This document shows, piece by piece, positions 36,801-50,124 of a stretch of DNA of 64,000 nucleotides. How positions within the stretch are numbered: the stretch's first letter is position 1; each line of letters opens with the position of its first letter. Where the stretch lies: the NCBI RefSeq assembly GCF_004027225.2, contig NC_046360.1:1662001-1726000 (forward strand), in the 5' to 3' direction. Under the pieces are notes generated by a model, which worked only from the letters and a program-made list of their open reading frames with translations, was not told the origin of the DNA and did not search any database. A program made the translations under genes and the position numbers. The stretch is from Strigops habroptila (taxonomy: Eukaryota; Chordata; Aves; Psittaciformes; Psittacidae).

Positions 36801-39800
36801 GTGACACCATCTGGATCTGCTTTATGGGTTGCACTTGGGGGTTGGAAGGACTTCTTCTGGAGCCTGAGATGTGCAATCTTAGTGTCTGTTGGTTGGATGG
36901 TCCCTATTGAGGGTCCCTGAACCTGATTTACTCAGAGACTGCTACAGGCAGGAGAGGTGCCAGGCAGCTGATGCTGTTGTAGCACCTCCCTCTCACCTTC
37001 ATGGTTATGCTGCTAAAGCAGTTGCTGCACAGGCAAGTATTGAAGTCTGGAAAGAGAAGAAGGACCCACTTTAATCCGAGTTATTGGTCCCAGCTCTGCA
37101 CGTGTGCTCAAGAAGAGTGAAGTTGCTGTCAGGAGCATCTTGATGCATCCTTCTCTGATGCAGCTTGTGTACCAGGGGTGGCATATGGGAGTCAATAGGT
37201 GCTGGTAGCAACTTCAAGAATGACTTTATTCAGAAGGAAACTGCAGCTGCTGGTGCTGAACCAAGGGCATAGAATAAAATGATTTAACTTTTCTTTGCTA
37301 CAGTGGATGGTAAAGAAAATGAGCGTATATTTGGTCTATTTATATGTAGCAAAAGGGATATTTGGGAAGCAGACAGTTGCCTTTTTTTTATTTTTAGGGA
37401 GATCAGCTCATCTGTTTCTCACAACTTTGTTTAGGTCCTGAAATTTGGTTGGAATATGCCCAGTATTCCATTGGCGGCATCGGGCAGGAAGGAGGGATCG
37501 AGAGGGTGCGCTCCGTATTTGAGAGGGCGCTGACTGCAGTGGGGCTGCACGTGACGAAGGGCACGGCGCTGTGGGAGGCGTACCGGGAGTTTGAGAATGC
37601 CATCCTGGAAACAGCACAGGTAAGGCCAAATCCTGCCAGAACCGGGTCGTGGTGGCGTGTCTGAAGGCAGCTGGAGCCTCCTCATCAGGCTGCGCTGAGA
37701 AAAGAGGCTGCAGTGTCACACGGTTGGTTTCTCTTCAGCTGTAGGAAGTGACCCTTTGGTCTGGGAATATTGTGTGTGTTTAGTTGATGGAGTAATGGAT
37801 TGGTGTAAATAAGAGCACAGAATCTCGTATCCTTAAGCAAAGTTTCATTCTGCTGCTTTAGCTTGAACTGACAAGAATAGCTCTGAACTGAGCAGCTTCA
37901 TTATTAAACAGTGTTGTTGCCAGTCAGTATTTCTGCACACAGCCACGTTTGCATTCCCAGACTGTTTTCTACTTCAGCTTTTAACTCGTTCCTTATTTCA
38001 CACTTTTGGGGACTTTTGGCTGATAGTGTGTTATCCCTAGAACATTCAGTTCTGCTCTATCTGCAAAAGAGACCGTTACAAGATGGCCAGAATGTGAATA
38101 TTTATGGGTTTGTACTTTACTACGTAAGCTAGGGAAGTTAAAAGCTGTCCCTGCCCACAGTAGGGTGGCTGTGTGTGTTCTTCAAGAACCAAGTAGTCAT
38201 TTGGAGCCCAGATCCCCCCAACTCGTAACCAATACCCCATCGTGTTCACCAGCTCAGGCTTGAGAGACCTGATTAAACTTCGATGCTTTTGTTTGTAGCC
38301 AGCTCCTGGCAGTGTTCCATCTCCCGAGCAGCAGCAGATGCTCTGCAGCCAGCTTGAGAAGATCCACACGCTGTTCCGGCGCCAGCTGGGGATCCCACTG
38401 TTGGGTAAGAGCTGCTGAGCTGGGGTGGAGAAGCTGTTACACTGATCCAGGCTTCACTCCTGATTATTCTTTTGGTAGAGCCACACAGGCTGCAGCTGTA
38501 GGACTTGTGTGTTCTTTAATCGATGGCGTTGCCCTGTCTTTAGGGCCTTTTTTGTTCAGAAATATTCTTACTCATTGAAACAGCTTCTCTGTTTCTTCAG
38601 TATGTAATTTGAGGCTATTTAAAGTACGAGCAATGAGCATAAAACATGAGCATTAAGAACCGGGAATTCAGCTGTGATGCTCACTACACAAGAACCTCAG
38701 TTGGGAGCAGTACACGCTGACAGCTGGGTTGTTAGTATTGTGCCCTTTCTAATTCATACTTTAAGCTCCTTGAGTCTCTTGCTCATTTGCTTGTAGGAGA
38801 AAGTCAAGTACAGTTCTTTGCCTTCTGCATTTGCATATTGAAAGAATTTGGGTTCTTTACAGCCTTGGGAAAATCTTGCCACTTTGGTTTTCTAAATCCA
38901 AATCTGTAGCTGTACTAGAACTTGCCCTGAGGTTCTGTTGTAGTGCACTGGGTAAGATGAAGTGTCTGAACCCTTTAAACATGCAGTAGTGTGACAGTTA
39001 AGATCGAAAGCGTAAATGAAAATACAAATATGTATCAAACACAGGTTGAAATCTGATTATTTAGTCCAGTAGGTGCATTACTGATGGAGTTTCCTGTCCG
39101 TTCTATAGACATGGAGGCTTCCTATGCTGAGTATGAGGAGTGGTCAGAAGATCCCATTCCAGAAACAACAATAAAGAATTACAAGAAAGCTCTACAGCAG
39201 TTGGAGAAGTGTAAACCCTATGAAGAGGCACTGGTAATGCTGTTACTTACACTTTCCTTTAAAAACAAAGACTTAATTGCTTGGGGGTGGTTCTTTATCC
39301 CCTAAATTTTATCCTTCTAGTCACAGAGCAGCTGAATATTGCCAGGGGACCTTTTCAGCTCTGAGCAATGTGAGACGAGAAGCCTCACAACTGGGTAGAC
39401 TGGAAACTGTTGAATCTATTGCCTGTGTCAGGCCACCTTAAGGTGCCCAGGAGCACCCTCCTCTGAGTAACAATTGAGCTGTTGGAGTTGTGCTTTGTTT
39501 TAGAGTTTAATTTGTTGTATCCCTGTTTGTTTTACAGCTGGGGGCTGAAACACCGAAGCTGGCAGAATATCAGGCTTACATTGATTTTGAAATGAAAGCA
39601 GGTGATCCAGCTCGCATTCAGCTGATCTACGAGAGGGCTTTGGCTGAGAACTGCCTTGTGCCAGACCTTTGGGCACGCTACAATCAGTATTTGGTAAGGA
39701 ACAAAACCCCAGATGTTTCCAGCTTCGTTTTCCTGTGTGTGGTTTGGTTTTATTTTAATCTTATGGCTGATAAACAAAAGACCAGCAAGTTCTGCCTCAA

Positions 39801-42800
39801 TCCTGTCTCTTGGTTTCTGAAGAACTTAAAAGACTGTTTTTCACCTTGCCTTTGGTTTCTTACTGCTTCCAGTGGTGTGTTTATTGTTCAAATGAGCATT
39901 TGCCCTTTTTCCTTTAGGTGTGCAGAATTAAACTGGGTGTTTGCATCAAGGTTTGTGTTATGTGGCAAAGACCTGACGAGGTGCAAGCAGCTGTACAGTG
40001 AGCCCTGCCATTGCCTCTGGTAGCTCCTCATCCAGAGGCATTGCTTCCAAGGATATCCCTTCTTTTCTTCCAGCTCTTGTAGGCAAAGCAGTTCAGTGCT
40101 GTCTGATCACTGGGGAGGCACAGATAAATTAATGACTGTGCTTGTTTGAGGGCTGCCAGTGGAGGACAAAACCTAATTTACCAAGAAGCTGAAGCAAAGC
40201 CAGATGTTCAGTCTGTTTACATGTGGGCTGGCTAGTGCAGTTTGAGAATTGTGCTGAACTTGAGGGCTTTACATATGGACAGAAGGTTGAGCTATTAAGA
40301 GATCAGTGTCACTTGCTACAGGAGGCTTATCTAGGCTGAGTTGCTCTGTTGTCTCTATCTTACCAGCTTGAGACAGCAGGTAGTGGGTGGCTGAAGTAGG
40401 CTATGTGTACACCCTCCTTGTTTTCTATCCTTTCCTCTCCTCTGAATGTACTAAGAGCAGTTGGAAATTTACTTGGTGCCTTTGTTATATTTATCTCATT
40501 GGCAGAAGATACCTAACTGGCTTGGTTAAAGCAGATGGTTAGGTACTGCAGACTGACATGGCATGGAGTTGTTGGTTGTGTTGCTTCTGACCATGTCCTT
40601 TCTGATTTAAAGGTGTTCACTGAGTTTCTAGGAGTATAGAGTTTAAAATACCCATCTTCTTTTAGCTTTTCAAATGTAAAAGTACTTTTTTAAAGGTGTT
40701 GCTCTTCATAAGCTGGTATTTTGTCTTGGATGGTCTCTCTGGCTATGGGGAACTTAAAACTTTATTGTCTGGTTATTCCAGGACCGGCAGCTGAAGGTGA
40801 AGGAGTTGGTCTTGTCCGCTCATGACCGCGCTGTTCGGAACTGTCCCTGGACGGTGGGGCTGTGGATTAGGTATCTTCTGGCGATGGAGAGGCACAGAGT
40901 TGATCACAGCATTATTTCTGGTAAAGAAAGACCATCTCAGCAAACCTTCTTTCCAGAACAGAACTGCTTTCTGCACCCTGAATAACGTGTGACAGATGGT
41001 GACTTGTAGGATTTGTTTTCATCCTGCTGCAGCAATCTTAAAGCTGATGAAATGTACAGTATCGTGTTCCTGGGGCAGAGCTGCTGCTCTTGAGCAGCTT
41101 CAGTTCTGAGCGAGCAATGAACAACTTTAATTCAGTCATGTTTATACAAACTGGCTTGTAAATTCCCTGCCTAAACCCATTCACCATATGTAGGATTTGT
41201 TGTGTTTTCGTGTCTCCAGACACACAAGGTTTGTGTATTTCTTTGCTGTGTGTTGTAGCTTGCTAATATTGTCAATATCTGGAAAGTAAATTTGTTTGTG
41301 TGGGTTTTTTCCCCATTTTCTTTCAGAAATGTTTGAGAAGGCTCTGAATGCAGGTTTTATTCAGGCAACTGACTACGTAGAAATCTGGCAGGCATATCTT
41401 GATTACCTGAGAAGAAGGGTGGATTTTACACAAGGTACATATATGTGTGAATAAATATTTAATCTGTTTTCTGTGTACCTCTCTGAAACAGTGGGATTAA
41501 GAAGTTTAACGGTAGTTTAGCAGTTTTATATCTCTCACAAAAACTATTTTCTGACCAGTTAGTGTGTATTAAATATTGAACTCAGTGGGTTTAAGGCAGC
41601 TCCTTGCTGACAGAATAGATTGTGCTGTTGCTAAAATGCCCTGTCTTATGTTTTAGATGCTTGATCTGTTTTTATTGTGCATGTAGTGAGTTTTACTGAA
41701 GTAATAACGTTTAGACTCCCCCTTTAAAATCATTGTGGGTGATAAGGAAGAGCTTTTAGTGATGGGAGATGAAAGAATTGCCTTAAAGTAATTCAGTTTT
41801 CTTTCTTTCTGAAGACTCGAGTAAGGAACTGGAAGAGCTGAGGTCTGCATTTGCCCGTGCTGTGGAGTATTTGAAACAAGAAGTAGAAGAGAGTAAGTTA
41901 AATCATCCAATAGATTGTTTTCTCTTGTTAAAAATAATTTTAATAAGGCCAGTTCTTCCCATGGTGTTTAACTTGTCTTCAAGTGTCTCAAACACTTTAA
42001 GAAAGCTGCAGATAAACATCTCATCTACAATGTAGAACTTGTTTAACAAACACTTTATTTCCAAGAGCCGTTCACAAACAGTTCTTGGTTTTCTTCCCAG
42101 GATTCAGTGAAAGTGGAGATCCATCCTGCACCATCATGCAGAACTGGGCAAGAGTTGAGGTGAGGTTTCTTTTCCATCTGCTCTGTTTAAATTGCTAGAC
42201 TAGAGGAAATGGATCCTTTTAAAATTCCAAGCCTGGAATGCAATCCTCTTGTACTTTGGTATTTTGTCTGGGTGACTTCAGAGAGTAAATCTCTCTTCTT
42301 CCACTCCTGTGTCTGGACTGATCAAGCACATAATGTAGCTTCCAGCTCAAAGAACAACATTCCAGGAAGGAAACAGCATTCTCTTTGAGGAGGTTGTCAG
42401 CACTGTTAGTGTGTTGATGCTGCTGTGGCTGCAGTGTGGTACAGAAGTGTGTGAGTCCCTTGGTTAGCAGGGTAGCCACAGTGGCTTGGAACTGAGAACT
42501 GAGGCTGTAAACTGCCTGGAATCCTGCCTAAATTACTGCTTCCTACACCAGCCAGTTTCAAAGTAGTACAAATATCGATGTGCTGGTGCAGTCGCTGCCT
42601 GTGAATGGATGTTTTATTTCCTTCCTTTGCCACAGGCCCATAAGGAGCAGGATAAGTCCTGTTACCTTTGTGCTGTAACTTCTCTGGGCATAACACATGG
42701 AGTGGATTGCCATAGTCTCAGGCATTGCAGTCCTCCTGCACAGTGTGTGCCTGGGTCTGAATGAGTGACTTTCCCTTTCTATCCACTTAGTGCAGGGAGA

Positions 42801-45800
42801 AAGCAGGTTCATCCAGGTGTGATTCAGCTTATGCTAAACCAGCTCTAGTAAGGCAGCTGTGTAATGTACTCCTGTAACTCTGCAGTTAGATCAGGTGGAT
42901 CCCACTTGGGTGTCTTCATCCATTTCCTCTCTTCCCTGCTCCATTTCCTAAACACAAAACCAGTTCTCAGTCTGAGAAGTGTTTGAGTGCTCTATTAGGG
43001 ATATTCATGGGTAACGGCAAAAGGAAAAAACCAGAAGCAACTATCTAATTTATTTTATAATGACCAAAAAGGAGCCAGAAGCCAAGGTTGATGTACCAGG
43101 TGGGCAGGGAAGGGTTATTCAGTGGTAGGATTGCATTAGGTGTTCACTCTACAGAGCAGATGTATTTTCTGTGTGCATCATCTGTGGTGGTCTCTTGTTC
43201 TGGGGGGTGAGGGGAGGGCAGGAGGGAAATGGTGTTGAACATGTCATCTTCAATCGTACTGAGTACTTTGGATGTTGTGTTCCAGGCTCGCTTGTGTAAC
43301 AACATGCAGAAAGCCAGAGAACTTTGGGACAACATTATGACTAAAGGGAATGCCAAATACGCTAACATGTGGCTGGAGTATTATAACCTAGAAAGGTAAG
43401 AGCCTGGCTCGTTGGGAGAATGAATTAACTTTTTAGTTTCCTCATTTGTGTAAGACAAGACTTAAATGCTTCATATAGGTTTAGAATATGCTTTTGAGGT
43501 CCTTACAGCAGCTCTGCAGTGTATTTTATACATGTTACAGCAGCAGTGCATAGAAGGAGGTAAAACACTCGTGTAGAATGTAGTTAACTGTCCTGTCTTG
43601 TGATCTGGAAGTGGAGGATTGGCTCCTTACTGCTGTGGTTTCCCTCCTGCAGAGCCCATGGTGATACTCAGCACTGCAGGAAGGCCTTGCATCGAGCTGT
43701 GCAATGCACCAGTGACTATCCAGAGCACGTCTGTGAGGTGCTGCTCACGCTGGAGAGAATAGAAGGTAACTATAACTGTACGTCATCTAGTTGGGGTACA
43801 ATGACAGAGAGTGAATTTTGATCCAGTGCTTTGTGTCCCAGTGAAGGCTTACTTTCTTTTCACTACTGTAGTATCCACAAGCAGCTCTCCTCTTTCTTCT
43901 TTTGTGGCCTGACTTGGAGCCTGCTGGGTTTTTCCGTGCCTTTTTGGAGCGTCACATTATAAATGAGAGATTTCTGCTCTGCTGGGTTTTTCTTTTCTTT
44001 GAAGGCTCCTCATTAGAGTTAGAATTTTCTTGTGTAATGGTTAATATTAAGAACAAGTTCCATGAACTCGCTGACTCTTATTGTTCCAGAATTGTATTTT
44101 CAAATTATGGGAAAGCTAAATACAAGGCCTTTTTCTTTCTATCCATTAGGAACTCTGGAAGACTGGGATGCAGCTGTTCAGAAAACGGAGAACAGACTAG
44201 CTCGAGTCAATGAACAAAGAGCAAAGGTCAGAACTTTGTGAACTACCTGAACAATTTATAGGCAATACCTATATTAAGATCACGCTTGTCTGAATGTCAG
44301 ATCTCTAATGCTGGTTCCCATGGATAAACCTGAACTGTCTTAAAGCCTCAGAACTATGGATTTTTAGTTTAAAACTATGGTTCACCTCTTCTGATGCTTT
44401 TTATCTTTCACCTTTTGACCCTTGAATAGATAGAAGAGTAACATGCATTCCCGGAAAGCTCTAAGAGCAAACAATTGATGTGCTTTAATTGTTGATCCCA
44501 TTAGTGCTGTGTTTAGTGTAGCTTAGGAGAAAACCCTCCAGGTTGAGTACTCTAGAAAATGCTCTGCAGTCTGCAGTCGCTGGAAAAAGAATGTCTGGTG
44601 TGTTTGTAGGCTGCTGAGAAGGAAGCTGCTCTGGCAAAGCTGGAGGAGGAGAAAGCTGAACAGCGAAAGCAGGCTCGCGCGGAAAAGAAAGCTTCCAAAA
44701 AGGCTAAAAAAGCCAGGACTGGGGACAAGCGCAAAGCAGATGATGATGATGAGGGTGAATGGGGACAAGAGGAAGAAGGTAATAAAGATAAATTAAAACT
44801 TCACACCTTTGGCAACAGGGTTATTGGTTGTCTCCCTTCTGTTAGAGGCAGATGAGGAAGGGCCATCGCTGGTGCCTTCAGAGCTGCGGTCTGTATAGGG
44901 TCTCCTTCTCCTGGGAGGTCTTCGTTGTGGTAATGAAATGACAGCAAGGCTAAATGGTTTCTGACCAACAGAAGCATGTTTATAAGGACCTGTAGAGGTT
45001 TTTAGGTTTTTATTATTTCAGAGAAATATTGTATCTTAAAGTCATTTTCCTGACTCATATGCCACAGACGCATGAGTCTAAACTGGATTATTCAGTATTG
45101 TAGCAGCCTCTTGGAAGGTGTTAACAGAAGATTTTAAGAGGTTACTGCCCCAGGGAGTTTGGGATTTCAGATTTTCTTCTTACTTAAATAATAGTAACCC
45201 CATTAGATCAAGATGAATAATATGAATCAGTAGTTGCAACTGGCAGAGAAAAGGAAAATATTCCTGTTGCTTTCATCTAAATCCTTGCTGTATTGGTCAA
45301 ATAACCTGTTGTTACTCATTATTAAAAGCCTGAGGGAGGTTTCTATTTGTGTCTGTGAGACCTGTCACTGTATTTGTGCCATTTCCAAACTCCACAGTGG
45401 TGATGCAGGACAGCCTAATTGCAACGGTAAATGAAATGCTGTAATATTTATTAGTAAGGCTTTCAATGTCGTTTATCAGCAGAGCAGCCCAGCAAGAGAC
45501 ACAAGGGTGATGGTGTACTCGAAGAAGACATGGAGGTAGAAATGGGGCTGTTTGGGAGAAGTGGACCTGAAAAGGCAGATCGCCCAGCAAACCAGAAGGA
45601 AAAGGCAACTACCAGCCGCAAGGACATCCCCAAGGTCTTGCATGACAGCAGTAAGGATAACGTAACCGTCTTTGTCAGCAACCTCTCCTACAACATGGCA
45701 GAGCCTGAGGTGAAACTGAAAGAGCTCTTTGAGAGCTGTGGGGAGGTGGCAGAAATCCGTCCGGTGTTCAGCAACAAGGGGACGTTCCGGGGCTACTGCT

Positions 45801-48253
45801 ACGTGGAATTCAAGGAGGAAAAATCTGCTCACCAGGCCCTTGGCTTGGACCGTCAAGCTGTGGAGGGGAGACCGATGTTTGTTTCGCCATGTGTTGACAA
45901 GAACAAGCATCCGGACTTCAAGGTAGGCTTTTGTTCTTTCGAGTAATAGGTTGAACAGTGGGACTTTTGCTTGTAGTGAACTCGTGTTGTGCTAGCTTGG
46001 AATGGTGATGTGATGTCTTGGCAGTAAAACTGTTTTCTGGGAATTATTGGGTCTTATGTTACTTTGCCATAAACCACGATTGGCATTACTTTTTGGGGGT
46101 GTGATAGATTGAAATCATTGGAGTCCTTGGTTTGCAAACTAACAGCCTCCTCCTTTCTTCAGGTGTTCAGGTACAGCACTACACTGGAGAAACACAAACT
46201 CTTTATATCTGGTTTGCCATTTTCCTGCACTAAGGAAGAGCTGGAAGATGTGTGTAAAGCACATGGGAATGTGAAAGACATTCGGCTGGTCACCAACCGA
46301 GCTGGCAAACCCAAGGTAGGCTTCCTTAATGCACCCTTCGTGTTAAGAAACCCTTCAAAAAGAAGTTTGGATATAAAAAGTAGGTTTTATGTATTAATGC
46401 AAAGGCAGGTTGGCAAAAATCTTATAGAAATACTTGGATTTATGCAGCCCAATGTTTTTGTGCCAAATAAGAAGTAGGAGGGGCAGAGGAATTCTTCCAG
46501 AATACTTCTTTGATTGCACAAGAAGAATGGGATTAAATAAGTGGGATGGAGGGGAAGATGTTTCCAGCACATTCAGTATACTAAAAATAGGTAAGTCTTT
46601 AGTCATTAGTAAGTTATTAGTTGGGTCATTAGTAAGTCTGCAAAGAACTTATTGTTAAAGTAACTGGCTAGATTCACCTGGTGTAACTGATTCCCCTCCT
46701 CCCTCCTTCAGTGTCTTGAAGCTATTGTTCATAGCATCTGCTGCAACAATAGATGTGCCAGTGAGAAATGAGCCTCCTCTCTGACAGGGCTCCTTATTTC
46801 CAGCCTGGAATAAATGAGTCCTTGTGAAATGAGAGACTCTAAAGCAGCTGCTGCTCTGCCAAAACTCCACCTGACACCTCGGCCGTGTCTGTGTGTTGGG
46901 CACTTCTAACGGGTGCCCAGTGGGAGCTGTCCTGGTGGTGATGTGCGTGTATTCTTTAATGGATCTTCTAGCTCTTGGCAATAACTCAAATTCAGTCCCT
47001 ATTGTGTGCACACCTTGTAACAAGTGCTCTTGTGTGTACCCTGAGCCTTGCAGTTCACATTCTGAGCTTAGTTTGAGCTGGGATTCTATCTAAACCACAA
47101 ATAAATGTGCTTTGAATGTTATAATCTGATTAATTTCTTGTGAAAGTGATGAATGACAGTCAATAAATGTAGGTTGTAGGTAAGAATTATTTTAGCTAAA
47201 GAATACTGGGCTTTAGCCATGTTTAGCTCTGCTTTCTGTATCATTTTCGTACAGTTGGCCAAATGCAGAGAGAGAAGCACTAAACCTAATGTAGGTCACC
47301 TCTTTTATTTAGGGCCTGGCCTATGTGGAATATGAAAACGAAGCCCAGGCCTCGCAGGCTGTGCTGAAAATGGATGGCCTGACAGTCAAGGAGCACGTCA
47401 TCAAGGTGATGATCAGTAACCCCCCCCTCCGAAAGCTGCCGGACAAGGCCGAGGCGGGCAGAGCCTCGCAGTTCGCGGTGCCGCGCCAGGTCTATGGAGC
47501 GTAAGTACGGGGGATACTGCTTGGCAACGCTGCAGAAGGAGACACTGGGTGTCCTTATACATTAAACTATAGCAATTTAGAATAGGAGAGAACATTTAAA
47601 AGGTGCTGAACCATACAAAGTTGGGTTGCTGGACTGATGGGGAAGAGTGGATTTTCCTCCTTTATCAATAGAAACAGGTCTGTAGTGACTATCGGGCATT
47701 GGGCATCCCATTGGATCCGTGTTTGTGCCCGAGTGATGATAACTTCCATGTCCTCTTGTTCTGAAGTACCACCTGTTGTGCACAGTGAGCATTAAGGTTG
47801 CTCTTCATCTTTCAGAGCACTCCCACTGCTTAGTGTTGTGTCGGATTCATTTTTGGGGGTCTTCTGGGCAGTTGTTTTCTGCCAGAACTTGGGTATCCTG
47901 TTTCAAAGTGTACCCATGAAAGCTTTGCACTACTTATTACTGAAACCAAAGACAGGAGGAGTAGTTAAGAGTGTTCCTCTTAGCGAACAAAGCCCTTTTT
48001 GTTTCCCCAAGTTAAAACAGTACCTTCAGAGAGCACTGGGATTCTTCTTAAATGTGCCTTTTTGCTCTCCAGGCGAGGGAAGGGCAGGACACAGCTTTCC
48101 ATGGTGCCTCGTGCGTTGCAGCGCCAGGGTAATCCTGTGGCTAAGGCTGAGAACGGGATGGTCCAGAACTCACCAGCAACTTCATCCGCCCCCCCTGAGG
48201 AGCCGAAGAAGATGTCCAATGCTGATTTTGCCAAGATGCTACTGAAAAAGTGA
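33816..48253 (+). CDS. SART3: SART3 (p110), U4/U6 snRNP recycling factor
   Basis: 19 coding exons with joining phases, 931 residues (human 963 as I recall): 33816-33992, 34811-34937, 35931-36035, 37435-37619, 38299-38404, 39109-39233, 39538-39693, 40782-40920, 41327-41434, 41815-41892, 42101-42159, 43286-43395, 43653-43765, 44150-44226, 44610-44778, 45483-45922, 46163-46315, 47313-47500, 48073-48253. It re-anneals U4 and U6 snRNAs and recruits USP4/USP15 in the nucleus. Seen: acidic N-terminus (1-59), HAT helical repeats (about 60-550; FPLTEEIWLDW, VEIWQAYLDYLRRRVDF), a Lys/Arg-rich coiled NLS segment (556-600), RRM1 (about 671-748; RNP1 RGYCYVEF), RRM2 (about 769-843; KLFISGLPF, GLAYVEY), and the C-terminal LSm2-8-binding tail KKMSNADFAKMLLKK. 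Two oddities: an insertion at the start of exon 5 and a tandem acceptor at exon 16. The N-terminus is shorter than in mammals. Confidence 0.97.
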
Positions 48254-49470
48254 GCAAAAAGTCTGCAATCAGCGGGTCTGGTAAAATGTGAAATGCCTTT
48301 ATGGAAGCCATGTTGTGTCCTTACGCTAGCAAGGAGAGAACGCCAGTCACAATCACGTGTAAATACTGTTCTGGACTCCTGCATTCATTGAGACCAGTGT
48401 AGGATGGTACAAATCCAGGGTTGGTTTTTTTTTTTTTCCTCTGTTTGTAAGAGCAAAGAGTTATGCTATGTTCTGGTAAAATGGCATTATATGATTCCTC
48501 ATATTGAGGGTAACAAGGAGGGAAAAGTGTTTCCTGTACAGGTCGGATGCCACGTCGAGTTCAATGAGTACTTTCCAGATGTCTCTTTCGTTAAGGAACG
48601 AGATGCGATGTGAAAGCTTAGTGCTAACCTTGTCAGGCTCCACTGGTCAGCTCCGATTGTGATTGCAGTCATTCTCTCTGCCAACAAACCCATTTGCCAC
48701 CCAGCCACACACTCGCAGGGACATTCATCTCCTTCCATTAAGCGTGAGATGCAGACGCTCGTAACTTCACCACAATGGCCTATTTTAGTATTGGGAGAGT
48801 TTCTATACATGTGTGTATATGTATATACACCAATATACATATATCTGTCTTCAGTTAATGTTCTGTTCCAGTTGACCTGTTTTTTATATTGTGTATTTGT
48901 AAAAGACATTCAGATTCATTATTTGAAGTGTCATGAGGTAATCCTTAGAGCTGGTAACTTTTTGTTTCCCATAAGCTGTACGTGCTGTTTGCTGAGGACC
49001 ATTTTCTTTTTTTGGGGTTGTTTTTGCTAGCTAGTTCATAAAGTCTTTTGCAGGTGGTTTCTGTATGGTTTTGTACAAATGTGAAGTGCAAGCTGACGTT
49101 TCCTGGTTTATTAAACTCAAGTTCTCAAAGGTTTTCTATAAATACTGTTGCTTTTGTTTAAATGTGGGTGTTGGAATTGCACTTATCCTCTGGCAGCTGG
49201 GTAATGCTGATGTACCTCGCCTCAGGTGCACTGAGACACAGTGTCACTTACTTTACCCTTAAGTAGCTCGCTCCATCTCATATAAATATCCTGAAACCAC
49301 TTTAATCTGGTACGTGATCTTGGGTAGAAATATTGCTGCTTGTCAACTGAAACTGCTGCTGGCTCTGGAAGTCAACACGGGCAGGGCTTGAATGTGAGGG
49401 GGGCCTCAGTGCCAAGTTCACTTGTACGACACGAGCACTGCTGCAAATAAACACTTATTTTCAGTGCTTA
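48254..49470 (+). other. SART3 3' UTR
   Basis: AT-rich region from the stop to the first AATAAA. It contains a T13 run near 48427 and an alternating TATA/CATA stretch (48808-48845). No coding exon is seen. Confidence 0.7.
49446..49451 (+). terminator. SART3 poly(A) signal, proximal (AATAAA)
   Basis: Canonical hexamer 1.19 kb after the SART3 stop, followed by a T/GT-rich element ('ttcagtgcttatgttctgtg'). Confidence 0.7.
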
Positions 49471-49881
49471 TGTTCTGTGATGATTTAACTTGGCTTCCCT
49501 TTGGATCGATGAGTCTGCTTTGTAGCTTTGAGCCACGGAAGGGTGGCAGTGGTGGTGATAGAGCAGGTCGGGCCTGCCAGCCAGCTCTGGACTGCTGATC
49601 CGATGGGATGGTGTCTCAAAGTGAGCTTAGAAAGGTTTAATAACACTCTGGTATGAAGCTCAGGGTGGGGATGCTAAGGCTGGCCTTGCCCCGAGGGCAG
49701 GTATGTGCACAATGTTAGTGAGGAATTCAGTTTCCTTTGGCTGCCGGGGCTGGACTTGCTGCTTCAGAGCCCTCTGTATGTGGCTGTGGGAGTCAGGATG
49801 TGTGCACCCTGTCACTTGTGACAGCTGAGCTGTGACCCCTTCTTAGTTCACTGCAGCAGAAAAGACCTTGAGCTTGTTCCA

Positions 49882-49887
49882 AATAAA
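49882..49887 (+). terminator. SART3 poly(A) signal, distal candidate (AATAAA)
   Basis: Second canonical hexamer, 436 bp beyond the first. The downstream sequence is AT-rich rather than clearly GU-rich, so use is less certain. Confidence 0.4.
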
Positions 49888-49939
49888 GACTTTAATATTA
49901 AAATAGTTTAATAATCTGTTACTAAAATAACATTGTTTT

Positions 49940-49956
49940 CCCCCCCCCCCCCCCCC
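49940..49956. repeat. C17 homopolymer between convergent gene ends
   Basis: Seventeen consecutive C (G17 on the minus strand), about 50 bp past the distal SART3 AATAAA and 85 bp past the distal FICD signal. Confidence 0.9.
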
Positions 49957-50040
49957 GAGCTCTAAAGTGCAGCTTCTATTTGTACTCACCTTACACTACA
50001 AAAATAAGCACACTTTGTAGGGACAGAGCAACCTTCCTCA

Positions 50041-50046
50041 TTTATT
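50041..50046 (-). terminator. FICD poly(A) signal, distal candidate
   Basis: TTTATT on the plus strand is AATAAA on the minus strand. A second one lies at 50119-50124. Either gives a FICD 3' UTR of about 1.05-1.15 kb, ending before the SART3 poly(A) region. Confidence 0.5.
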
Positions 50047-50124
50047 GTTTGCTTTCCCTGGCAGCAGTAGCTGGTACAGAAGCATGGAGTGGTGCTGTAG
50101 GGGACAGGTAATTCCCAGTTTATT

